This document shows positions 54,227 to 61,022 of a stretch of DNA of 64,000 nucleotides, piece by piece (position 1 is the stretch's first letter; every line of letters starts with the position of its first letter). The notes beneath the pieces were generated by a model. It was not told the origin of the DNA. It saw only the letters and a program-made list of their open reading frames with translations, and searched no databases. The stretch lies in contig JAWWAY010000001.1 of NCBI GenBank assembly GCA_033721235.1, forward strand, positions 186,001 to 250,000. Direction: 5' to 3'. Source of the stretch: UBA5078 sp033721235. Its GTDB lineage: Bacteria > Pseudomonadota > Gammaproteobacteria > Pseudomonadales > Pseudohongiellaceae. A program made the position numbers and the translations under genes.

Positions 54227-55786
54227 TTAGATTCCCGCTTTAATACCAACGGCAAGAATTTGGTTCTTGGAGCTTTGGCTGGACCAAGAGGTGCCCACTG
54301 CGCTGCCAGGGTTGCCGCCACTGAGGAAGTTCAGCGGTACCCATCCTTTGACGAATATCGCCTCAGAGAACAAGTTAACGCTAGGCGTAAGGAAGTAAGA
54401 CGAGCCAAACACTAGCTGATCTTGTTTCTCCCAAGGCGAGCCAGCTGCGCCGGCTTTGTAGCGGCTAAACTCTACCGATAGGTCTACGTTGTTTGTTAGG
54501 CCGAAGTCTGCAGCGTATTTACCCCCTACCGTAAAGGTCTTGTTCTTGGCTGCATCAAACTGAGGGATGTAAGGGTTGTGAGTACCAGGCCAAGCCTCTA
54601 GCGTTTGAGCATACTCTGCTGTCAGCATTAGGCGATCATTCTTATAGATTGCGTAAACTGCCGCCGCATCGTTGTTATCCTGGCAAGGGTTAAAGTGCAC
54701 CACGCCCTGAGGGGCAGTGTTAACCGTTACCCCAGGAATAACGAAAGGCGTTGAGTGAGCCGTTGCTGGTGTGTCCACATACTCCTGACAATAGGCAGTG
54801 CCGTACTGATAGCTAGCGCCGATATTTAAAGTGGCGTTGTTATCCAATGCTGCTGTGTAGTTAGCATCCACCGCAAAATTATTTAGCTTGGATGGAACAT
54901 TGGTATCACCCACTGGCGTGTTAGCGTTGCGGAACTGAGCGCCGCCCTGAATGGCCATTGCGCGTAGGTGAAGCGTATCGGTGGAGTAACCCACTAAACC
55001 GCCGTAGGCCAGACCTGCGAAAGAGTGCCAGTTGGTAGAGTTAGTAAACGGGCTTACTGTGTCATTCCAGCCGAAAGGAATATCCATTTTACCGATTGAG
55101 GCGTATAGAGGGGTCTTATCTAAATTGCCCCATAGAACATAAGCGCGTCGCACATTGACATTATTGCGTGGCAAGCCAGTAATAGTAGAGCCCGATGCAA
55201 AATTTTGCTCTGGGTTGTAAAACAACTCGACATAGCTGCTTATATCGTCAGTCACACGAGCCGTTAGGCTGATCTTGGCAGAATGAATAACCGCCTCTGA
55301 CGCATTCTTACCAATTTGGTTAGCTGAAGTAGGGTGGCGCATCAACCAACCGAACTTGGAGTCCTCGTTAGCCGTTTGATAATCAGCAAGCGCAGTGACT
55401 TGTCCACCAATAGTTAGCGTGCTATCAAGCATGCCACTTCTTTGCGCTTGAAGCTGGTACTGCTGTTTGGAGTTGGTGCGAGCAGTGTGGTTTAGCATAT
55501 TGTAGCTGTACTCTGGGCTAACATCGACTAGAGTGTTTGCTGCGCTACCGCCTACTACACTATTGGTGTAGGTCTTTGCTTTAGGCTCCACTTCCATCGC
55601 CTTATCTTCAGAGATAGCCGCTCGTAGTTCCGCGTTCTCCGCCTCTAGTGCGTTTAGCCTTTGAATAATCGCCTCGATTTCGGCTCGGCTAATATCAGCC
55701 TCTTGAGCGCTCACGACTTGAGTACCCAGAGCCACTGCGATCGCACATGATAAAGACGAGAGTTTTTTAATTGCTACCATAGTCAT
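54227..55786 (-). CDS. Outer-membrane porin, LbtU-like (DUF3573)
   Basis: A 519-residue outer-membrane protein from ATG 55786 (MTMVAIKKL). The signal peptide ends near AQEADIS; residues about 27-60 form a coiled coil (AEIEAIIQRLNALEAENAEL). The rest looks like a 14-18 strand beta-barrel: TLTIGGQVTALADYQ, NVNVRRAYVLWG, YASIGKMDIPFGW and a C-terminal strand ending VGIKAGI. This is the pattern of Legionella LbtU siderophore porins and their DUF3573 relatives; the cargo cannot be read from sequence. It splits a tRNA cluster that is contiguous in Pseudomonas. AAGGA lies 9 bases before the start. Confidence 0.8.
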   Translation of the reverse strand: MTMVAIKKLSSLSCAIAVALGTQVVSAQEADISRAEIEAIIQRLNALEAENAELRAAISEDKAMEVEPKAKTYTNSVVGGSAANTLVDVSPEYSYNMLNHTARTNSKQQYQLQAQRSGMLDSTLTIGGQVTALADYQTANEDSKFGWLMRHPTSANQIGKNASEAVIHSAKISLTARVTDDISSYVELFYNPEQNFASGSTITGLPRNNVNVRRAYVLWGNLDKTPLYASIGKMDIPFGWNDTVSPFTNSTNWHSFAGLAYGGLVGYSTDTLHLRAMAIQGGAQFRNANTPVGDTNVPSKLNNFAVDANYTAALDNNATLNIGASYQYGTAYCQEYVDTPATAHSTPFVIPGVTVNTAPQGVVHFNPCQDNNDAAAVYAIYKNDRLMLTAEYAQTLEAWPGTHNPYIPQFDAAKNKTFTVGGKYAADFGLTNNVDLSVEFSRYKAGAAGSPWEKQDQLVFGSSYFLTPSVNLFSEAIFVKGWVPLNFLSGGNPGSAVGTSWSSQSSKNQILAVGIKAGI

Positions 55787-56194
55787 CCTATTCCTTTGGT
55801 TTATTGATTTAAAAGCGGGCGAAACATACAGCAAATAGCACCCAACATCCACGGCCATAGACTGATAGTGAGAGCTTTATCACAGGGAAGGGAGGGCATT
55901 GAGGTGTCGCTGCTATATCGCTTAGATGGCGAGAATAGTGATAGGAATAAGTGAGATAGCTGAGAAGGCACAGAGCACCAGTTTGCAGCGGCTTTATTGG
56001 CTAGAAACGCAACTATGATTCTGCAATTGATTGATTTATAATGCGCCCCGTTCCGGCGAATTGAGCATAATTGGCCAGCAGTTAACCTAATTAACTTATT
56101 GATATTAAAGCAATAAGTGTGGGTAAATGCGTGGAATCGTTGCAAAGTATCGACTTTCTGCGATAGCAACGCTTTAGAAGTCCATCCTCTCTAT
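55787..56194. other. Intergenic region between the porin and tRNA-Leu
   Basis: 408 bases without a credible gene. It should hold the divergent porin promoter and the tRNA-Leu promoter. A consensus TATAAT followed by GCGCCCC lies at 56037-56049. A short inverted repeat GTTAA/TTAAC is at about 56081-56095. No Fur box was recognised. Confidence 0.45.
56037..56042 (+). promoter_or_regulatory. Possible -10 element of tRNA-Leu
   Basis: TATAAT with a GC-rich GCGCCCC discriminator just downstream, as in stable RNA promoters. The -35 region is weak and the tRNA lies about 150 bases downstream, so this is only a candidate. Confidence 0.35.
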
Positions 56195-56281
56195 GCCCGG
56201 ATGGTGAAATTGGTAGACACAAGGGACTTAAAATCCCTCGGCTTAACGGCCGTGCCGGTTCGATTCCGGCTCCGGGCACCA
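56195..56281 (+). tRNA. tRNA-Leu (TAA)
   Basis: An 87-base type II tRNA with a long variable arm. Acceptor GCCCGGA pairs with TCCGGGC, the anticodon arm GGGACTTAAAATCCC has anticodon TAA, the variable arm is CGGCTTAACGGCCG, the T-arm GCCGGTTCGATTCCGGC, and CCA is encoded. It marks the left edge of the accessory region. Confidence 0.97.
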
Positions 56282-56406
56282 TTTAAATCAATGGGTTACG
56301 TTACCCTCAGTTTGAAGAAGCCTAATCTCATTTTCGCGTGCAGGCACTTTGCATCTCGAATTGTGTTAAATTGCTTCATTCCCCCTCGTAAAGATGCTTA
56401 CCTATC

Positions 56407-56452
56407 TTTAAATCCCTCGATTGAAAGATCGCATCGGTTCGAATCCGGACAC
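56407..56452 (+). repeat. Decayed copy of the tRNA-Leu 3' part
   Basis: Aligned without gaps to the anticodon-to-T-arm part of tRNA-Leu (TAA), about 70% of positions match by eye, including TAAATCCCTCG and CGGTTCGA-TCCGG. The 3' acceptor strand and CCA are lost, so it is not a tRNA gene. It lies 126 bases after the intact tRNA. Confidence 0.55.
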
Positions 56453-56560
56453 TTTCCTTCAAATAAACCTTACTAGGCCAATAGCTTAAGACACTTGCTT
56501 TCGATATTTGCACTTAAACGACAGCTGTCGGATGGCTAAGAACGTTTAGTGGGTAAATTC

Positions 56561-56572
56561 TGGTGTACATTA
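56561..56572 (+). repeat. TGGTGTAC site, copy 1
   Basis: TGGTGTACATTA, a direct repeat of the first eight bases of the palindrome at 56727, in a similar AT-rich setting. It could be an integrase arm-type or regulator site. Confidence 0.4.
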
Positions 56573-56726
56573 CTTTCTATTATTGAGGTCAGAAAATAGA
56601 CGGGGAAAATATCTGTGCCTGACAGTCGGTTACACTGTATTCGCGAGTAAGCATCTGTCGGTAGATTGAGTCAAGAAATGGAGAGAAGAATACAGGTATG
56701 GGGCGAGTCCTTTTGCTGTCAAAATT

Positions 56727-56738
56727 TGGTGTACACCA
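56727..56738. promoter_or_regulatory. Perfect 12-bp palindrome TGGTGTACACCA
   Basis: The palindrome lies 230 bases before the first island gene. A dimeric DNA-binding protein site is the natural reading; relation to copy 1 suggests a shared binder. Confidence 0.45.
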
Positions 56739-56900
56739 CTCTAAAAATACAAGTATAGTAGAGAAATCGAAATTGTTAGTCGTGCCAAGGACCTGTTTTA
56801 TTGGTCATGCTAAATTAAACATAGGGATTTTGTTTAGGTATCTCAACTGCTTACCAACTTCATAATCCCGCTGCAAGAACTATATGGCCGCCAGCTAACC

Positions 56901-56931
56901 CTAATAGGGAGGCCCACGTCCTCCTTATTAG
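56901..56931 (+). promoter_or_regulatory. Stem-loop upstream of the island operon
   Basis: CTAATAGGGAGG and CCTCCTTATTAG pair over 11 of 12 positions around a 7-base loop. It ends 37 bases before the first island ATG and lacks a T run. It may be a leader attenuator or an operator. Confidence 0.5.
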
Positions 56932-56968
56932 ATTGGAATGAAGAAAATCCGGATTAGGAAGTATCTAT

Positions 56969-58231
56969 ATGGATAAAAAACTACAAGGTTCTTGGCTGAT
57001 TCATCATACGAACAAGCTGCAGAATGTTACCAATCAAGGACAATATCAGAACACCTTTGTTGCAGGCAAAGCAGGCATATTACTTTCAGCCATCTCCGAG
57101 ACAAATCAAAGTGTATTGTCAAATGACAAGTTAGAGGTATTAGCTAATGCCTCTAACATCAATATAGGGTTTGAGCTGCCCCGGCTGCTTGAGGTGCTAA
57201 AAGAGCAAGAGCTGATTGATGTTACTCCTTCAGGCGTGGGTGTGCTTGGCGTGACAACTTCATCCGCTCTGCAGCACACCTCTAACATTTTCGAGTCTCT
57301 CTCTCCAAAAAGTATTGAGGTTTCTGCGATAGAGCTCTCTGAGTCTGCTTCAATAAAGCCTGTACGCAGCTCGGAGGTAGGCGAGCGTCTTTCAGATGAC
57401 TACAAGCTTTCAAAAAAGGAAGTACAACAGCTATTCTATGATTCTGAAAACATTGGTTTTGTGGATGTCGAAGCTATCGGCAAAGATGAAAAGTTACTAT
57501 TTAATGGTAATCTTTTTAGAAGAGATTCTGCAGTTAAAACTAAGGCTGTTTTAGATTCTCTCAACTCTGCTGAGCAGACCGCTTTAGCCGAACTGATACA
57601 GAAATTGAAGAAAAATGCATGCGTGCCATATGCAGATGCGTTAAAAATATTAGGAGAAAAGCTCTTTAAGAAAGTCAATGCCATCGGTTTTTTTGACATC
57701 AACGTGGTTAGCAACAGCCAAGAGGAAGTTGGTTACCTAACTTTGCCTGCGGCATTCTCGAAGTTTAGTAGCTCTATGGTTGATGATGCATTTGATTTGG
57801 CCAAAGCATTCGTTGCATCTTTAACTTATGGTATGACCCAAAGTGATTATGCACGAGGTCAAATTAGTATGATTGACCGGCTTCTCGGGGCATTAATTGA
57901 TGGCAGAGAAGTGGGTCCAGTAAGTGCTATTGGCCAAGACTATAGAATCCTGGAACTCAAAGGTGTCGTATCCATTAGGCATGGAACAAAAGGTGGACGG
58001 AGTGGGCCACTAATGAAACTCCTGAAAAAAGAAGTGGGCGAGCTGGCATTGCAAGCTATCAGGCAGGGTGACGTAAGTGAGCAATCAATTATCGCACTAC
58101 CTGGTGCTGCGATAACTAAATTCAGGGGACCAGAGGTCAATAGAGAAATTATCAGACGAGAGCAGATACAGAAAAGCCCTTTTGAAACCAATGACATGAT
58201 TAGTGCATTAAGAACAGGAGGCGGATTTTAA
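56969..58231 (+). CDS. Island protein A, function unknown, possible winged helix
   Basis: A 420-residue soluble protein I do not recognise. Residues about 35-98 (from AGILLSAI to DVTPSGVGVLG) read like a winged-helix DNA-binding domain; the rest is mixed alpha/beta with two distinctive late segments, SIRHGTKGGRSGPL (about 335-348) and ALPGAAITKFRGPEVNR (about 376-392). No membrane helix or signal peptide. AGGAAG lies 7 bases before ATG 56969. The stop overlaps the start of the nuclease-like gene (TAATG), so the two are made together. Likely roles are a DNA- or nuclease-binding partner; that is inference from pairing. Confidence 0.75.
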   Translation: MDKKLQGSWLIHHTNKLQNVTNQGQYQNTFVAGKAGILLSAISETNQSVLSNDKLEVLANASNINIGFELPRLLEVLKEQELIDVTPSGVGVLGVTTSSALQHTSNIFESLSPKSIEVSAIELSESASIKPVRSSEVGERLSDDYKLSKKEVQQLFYDSENIGFVDVEAIGKDEKLLFNGNLFRRDSAVKTKAVLDSLNSAEQTALAELIQKLKKNACVPYADALKILGEKLFKKVNAIGFFDINVVSNSQEEVGYLTLPAAFSKFSSSMVDDAFDLAKAFVASLTYGMTQSDYARGQISMIDRLLGALIDGREVGPVSAIGQDYRILELKGVVSIRHGTKGGRSGPLMKLLKKEVGELALQAIRQGDVSEQSIIALPGAAITKFRGPEVNREIIRREQIQKSPFETNDMISALRTGGGF

Positions 58232-59280
58232 TGGTTAAGAAAATCCAAAAAGGTTTCGAGATGGAAGAAAAGCTCAGGAGTTATTTTCTCCAATCTGGCT
58301 ATTTCGTCGTTCGAGGTGTGCCTTTCGGTTACAAAGGTTTTGATGTAACAGACATTGATTTATGGCTATATAGTCGAGAATCTTCTTTAGCTCGAAACAT
58401 TACTATTGTTGATGTTAAAAACAAAAAGACACCTCAAGCTATTGAGAGAATATTTTGGGCCAAAGGTTTGGCCAAAGCTGTGAATGCAAGCAACGTAATC
58501 GTAGCCACTACAGATAGACGAAAGGAAGTTAAGGATTTTGGTCGTGACTTAGATGTTTTGGTATTGGACGGGGTTTTTGTTTCTAAATTGTCAAAGTCAG
58601 ATAGTTTTTTGAAAAATAGGTTTTCTGACGAAGAGTTTCTGGAGTTAATCGACAACTACAGTCTTGGAAAATTAGATGGTGATTGGAAGGGGCAGATCCT
58701 AAAATCAAAGAGCTTGCTTGCCAAAAATATTGGTTTTGATTCATGCAACCAGTGGCTAGAGGTCGCACGTTTTTTTGCTGAACAAATACTTACGAAACCT
58801 AGCCAAAAAGAAATTGCTCTAAGGTGTTTTTATTTTTCTCTATCACTTTTTTCTATTGGGGTAGATTTCATTCTTAAAGAGCTATCTTTTCTAGACCACG
58901 AAGAAAGAGTAGGAAGGCTCGTAGAAGGATTTACATTCGGGGAAAAGGGTAGAGCCGGCGTGACGCAGATGTTATCTACATCTCTCTCGCTCGTAGAGCA
59001 GTTTGCTCCAGAAGGGAAAGCCCTATCATCACAAGTGCGCTCAAAAGTGATCGCGGACTTTGAATCTCTTCCAACAAAAATTGTCGGAGAATATTTCGCA
59101 AAGAGCGAAGTTGCGAAGGTGATTTTTTCAACTGCGAGGGAGTTCGAAAGCATTGCGATGAATCGTACATTCAAAAGTCATTCGGAGTCAACAATTGAGC
59201 TTCGCGGCATTATTGGATGTTTGCTAGATTATTGGGGAATAAATCGTAAAGATTTTGGTGCTGTTGCTAATCATTTATAG
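58231..59280 (+). CDS. PD-(D/E)XK nuclease-like island protein B
   Basis: A 349-residue soluble protein. The N-terminal 115 residues have the restriction-endonuclease core: an acidic first helix (KGFEMEEKLRSYF), Asp41/Asp43 in DVTDIDLWLY, then the Asp61-x-Lys63 strand in ITIVDVKNKKTPQAIE, and a later strand NVIVATTDRR. This fits PD-(D/E)XK with D...DxK. The C-terminal 230 residues are helical and unknown; they contain GFTFGEKGRAGVTQ. There is no methyltransferase nearby, so it is not a normal restriction-modification pair. It is translationally coupled to protein A. Confidence 0.75.
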   Translation: MVKKIQKGFEMEEKLRSYFLQSGYFVVRGVPFGYKGFDVTDIDLWLYSRESSLARNITIVDVKNKKTPQAIERIFWAKGLAKAVNASNVIVATTDRRKEVKDFGRDLDVLVLDGVFVSKLSKSDSFLKNRFSDEEFLELIDNYSLGKLDGDWKGQILKSKSLLAKNIGFDSCNQWLEVARFFAEQILTKPSQKEIALRCFYFSLSLFSIGVDFILKELSFLDHEERVGRLVEGFTFGEKGRAGVTQMLSTSLSLVEQFAPEGKALSSQVRSKVIADFESLPTKIVGEYFAKSEVAKVIFSTAREFESIAMNRTFKSHSESTIELRGIIGCLLDYWGINRKDFGAVANHL

Positions 59281-59325
59281 CCAGTGTAGGAAAGTGTCGT
59301 CGAAAGGTCTCTTGGGATTCTAGTA

Positions 59326-60195
59326 ATGGCTGATACAAGAAGAATAAAAATACGAGAGTGTACGATTTGTCAAAGGAAGGTATGCGAGCAAAGTGCCAAT
59401 AAGGTATTAGACTTTTGTCAATTTGGGGTTGCATACTTTAATGACGATGGAAATATTATAAGATCTAGAGAGAGAGTTACAAAATTTGATATAGCGGCTA
59501 ATCTTCGGCACGAACTAAATAGAGTTCTACAGTATATTATTAATCAGGCCGAAGAGATCGATCCGGATGTTTCGACAAGATTTATTAATCTGAATAGCGC
59601 TGCTAGCAGACTGGTTGGCGCGACAATTATACTAGATCAGTTTATAGAGATGATGTGTGGTGTTCACCAATTCCATCAAATACATACACCGCAGCATTCT
59701 AATGATAAGCGTAAATTGACTGATATTGTCCATAAGCAAATGGAGATGTATTCGCTTATTCAGAATACGCGAAGGGCTAGAGATCTCAATTATCAAATTG
59801 ATGTGCCAAGAACAATCAATATTGTTAATCAAGCGTCAAAAATAGAATATCTAACTGCAATATTTTGTGACAATATTTGGAAATACGCTGATCCAGAATA
59901 CCCTGTAAAAATATTTGTAACTAAAAGAGATGAGTTGGTTGATCTTTCTTTTATAAATACGGGAAAAGCGATTCCGGAAGGTGCTGATATTTTCGTTGAA
60001 GGAGAGCAAATTGATAGGAAGTCTGAAGGTTTTGGATATGGATTGGCATGGGCGCAAGTTTTAGCATATCAGTATAATGATGATCTAGGAATCATTGAAA
60101 CAGGTGGTGAATTAAAAATTGAACATGAAGAATCTGAAATCCAAAGTGGTAAATGTAACCATAAATTTACAATTAGAAATATCGCAATAGGTTAG
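59326..60195 (+). CDS. Soluble histidine-kinase-like island protein C
   Basis: A 289-residue protein. A Cys cluster CTICQRKVC (Cys12, Cys15, Cys20, with Cys31 further on) may bind metal. A helical DHp-like segment has His62 in NLRHELNRVLQY, followed by a GHKL-type ATP domain: N-box FCDNIWKYA (Asn183), G1-type INTGKAIPEG and G2 SEGFGYGLAWA. No membrane helix or sensor domain such as PAS is seen, so the signal is probably cytoplasmic. The gene is AT-rich (22 of 60 bases G or C in 59461-59520). It starts 45 bases after protein B and is 3 bases from protein D. Confidence 0.75.
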   Translation: MADTRRIKIRECTICQRKVCEQSANKVLDFCQFGVAYFNDDGNIIRSRERVTKFDIAANLRHELNRVLQYIINQAEEIDPDVSTRFINLNSAASRLVGATIILDQFIEMMCGVHQFHQIHTPQHSNDKRKLTDIVHKQMEMYSLIQNTRRARDLNYQIDVPRTINIVNQASKIEYLTAIFCDNIWKYADPEYPVKIFVTKRDELVDLSFINTGKAIPEGADIFVEGEQIDRKSEGFGYGLAWAQVLAYQYNDDLGIIETGGELKIEHEESEIQSGKCNHKFTIRNIAIG

Positions 60196-60198
60196 GTT

Positions 60199-60708
60199 AT
60201 GGGCAAACCGGGGTTTTTAATTAAATTTGGTAAGTTTCTTATGGCGAAAGGCGCTTTGCGTGTTGTTATAGCTGATGATGAGGATGCCTACTTTAATGAG
60301 AGAATGATAGGGTCGGCGAAACTTGCTGGGTTTCCAGGAATAGAACGCATAGATTTCGTGACTCACGATATATTTCAGTCTTGGCTCAAAGATAGCCCTG
60401 AAATTATTATTCTTGACGTCATGAATGTTGTTGATGAAGAGATTGCAAAAGATGGCATTGAGCTGGCGAGAACATTAAAAGCCAATACAAATTCTATGCT
60501 GATAGTTACATCCGCACATGAACAACAGTTAAAGAACTCGTTAGCCCATATAGACTATTTTATAGAAAATAGAAAATTAACTTCATCAGATTTTATTTAT
60601 GAATTGAATAAGATTATGGATCATTATATTAATGTGAAAAGCAAATTTTATAAGAATGTCTCTCTTAAAATTGGTATGAAGCTCGCCTCTGGTGCAGCAA
60701 GTGCCTAA
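60199..60708 (+). CDS. Stand-alone receiver-domain island protein D
   Basis: A 169-residue receiver-like protein with no output domain. Acidic pocket Asp26-Asp27 in VVIADDEDAY, predicted phospho-acceptor Asp73 in IIILDVMNVV, and the Thr/Ser switch Thr104-Ser105 in LIVTSAHE. The usual beta5 Lys is not in its exact place; Lys126 in FIENRKLTS is close. ATG 60199 is 3 bases after the kinase stop; ATG 60241 (MAKGALRVV) would trim 14 residues. The most AT-rich stretch of the window lies here (12 of 60 bases G or C in 60541-60600). It is the likely partner of protein C. Confidence 0.72.
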   Translation: MGKPGFLIKFGKFLMAKGALRVVIADDEDAYFNERMIGSAKLAGFPGIERIDFVTHDIFQSWLKDSPEIIILDVMNVVDEEIAKDGIELARTLKANTNSMLIVTSAHEQQLKNSLAHIDYFIENRKLTSSDFIYELNKIMDHYINVKSKFYKNVSLKIGMKLASGAASA

Positions 60709-60771
60709 TAAGCCAATTAACTGCGCGCATTGGGCGCTGGATGCTTGCCGTGTTACCCACAATCAATAGAG

Positions 60772-60791
60772 AGTAATAGAGGGCGCTCACT
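60772..60791 (+). repeat. Diverged copy of the tandem repeat
   Basis: AGTAATAGAGGGCGCTCACT matches the 60924 copy at 16 of 20 positions. Confidence 0.45.
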
Positions 60792-60901
60792 CATCATCTC
60801 GTAGTAGTAAGAAATTTTTTCAGAATTGACATAAAGGGCAAGCGCCGAAAGTTTTTTGTAGAATTCTGTTTCGAAGACGCGCCGAATTTCGCCTTGGAAA
60901 A

Positions 60902-60944
60902 AAGCAGTAGAGGACACTTACTTAAGCAGTAGAGGACACTCACT
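60902..60944 (+). repeat. Tandem 21-base direct repeats
   Basis: Two copies of AAGCAGTAGAGGACACT followed by TACT or CACT, at 60902-60922 and 60924-60944, 20 of 21 bases identical. They mark the boundary between the AT-rich island and pyk and look like footprints of a mobile element. Confidence 0.7.
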
Positions 60945-61022
60945 CGATTAGATGGTATCGAGATTTAAGGCCAGTACTGGTGTAATCCCCCCTGAACCCC
61001 TCGAACCTGACCAAGAATCTCC

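Larger units (their letters stand above)
56282..56968. other. AT-rich gene-free left end of the accessory island
   Basis: 687 bases between tRNA-Leu and the first island gene. It holds a decayed tRNA-Leu-like segment (56407-56452), two TGGTGTAC sites (56561 and 56727) and a 38-base upstream inverted repeat (56901-56931). No integrase gene or remnant longer than about 40 codons was found. The region looks like an old integration junction that has lost its recombination gene. Confidence 0.55.
60709..61022. other. Right end of the accessory island
   Basis: 314 bases without a gene between the island operon and the stop of pyk. It holds two near-identical 21-base tandem repeats (60902-60944) and an older copy at 60772-60791. 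No terminator for either transcript was recognised. Confidence 0.5.

Noticed and set aside
56407..56452. A second functional tRNA-Leu
   Set aside because: The acceptor stem and CCA are missing and the variable arm is disrupted.
56969..59280. Proteins A and B as a classical restriction-modification system
   Set aside because: No methyltransferase motif is present in A, B or their neighbours.
59326..60708. Identification of C-D as the Detocs defence system
   Set aside because: Detocs has a kinase with TPR-type sensor, a third regulator and a receiver fused to an effector; here the receiver is alone and the nuclease is separate, so only a loose analogy holds.
60902..60944. CRISPR array
   Set aside because: Two back-to-back repeats with no spacer; no cas genes in the window.
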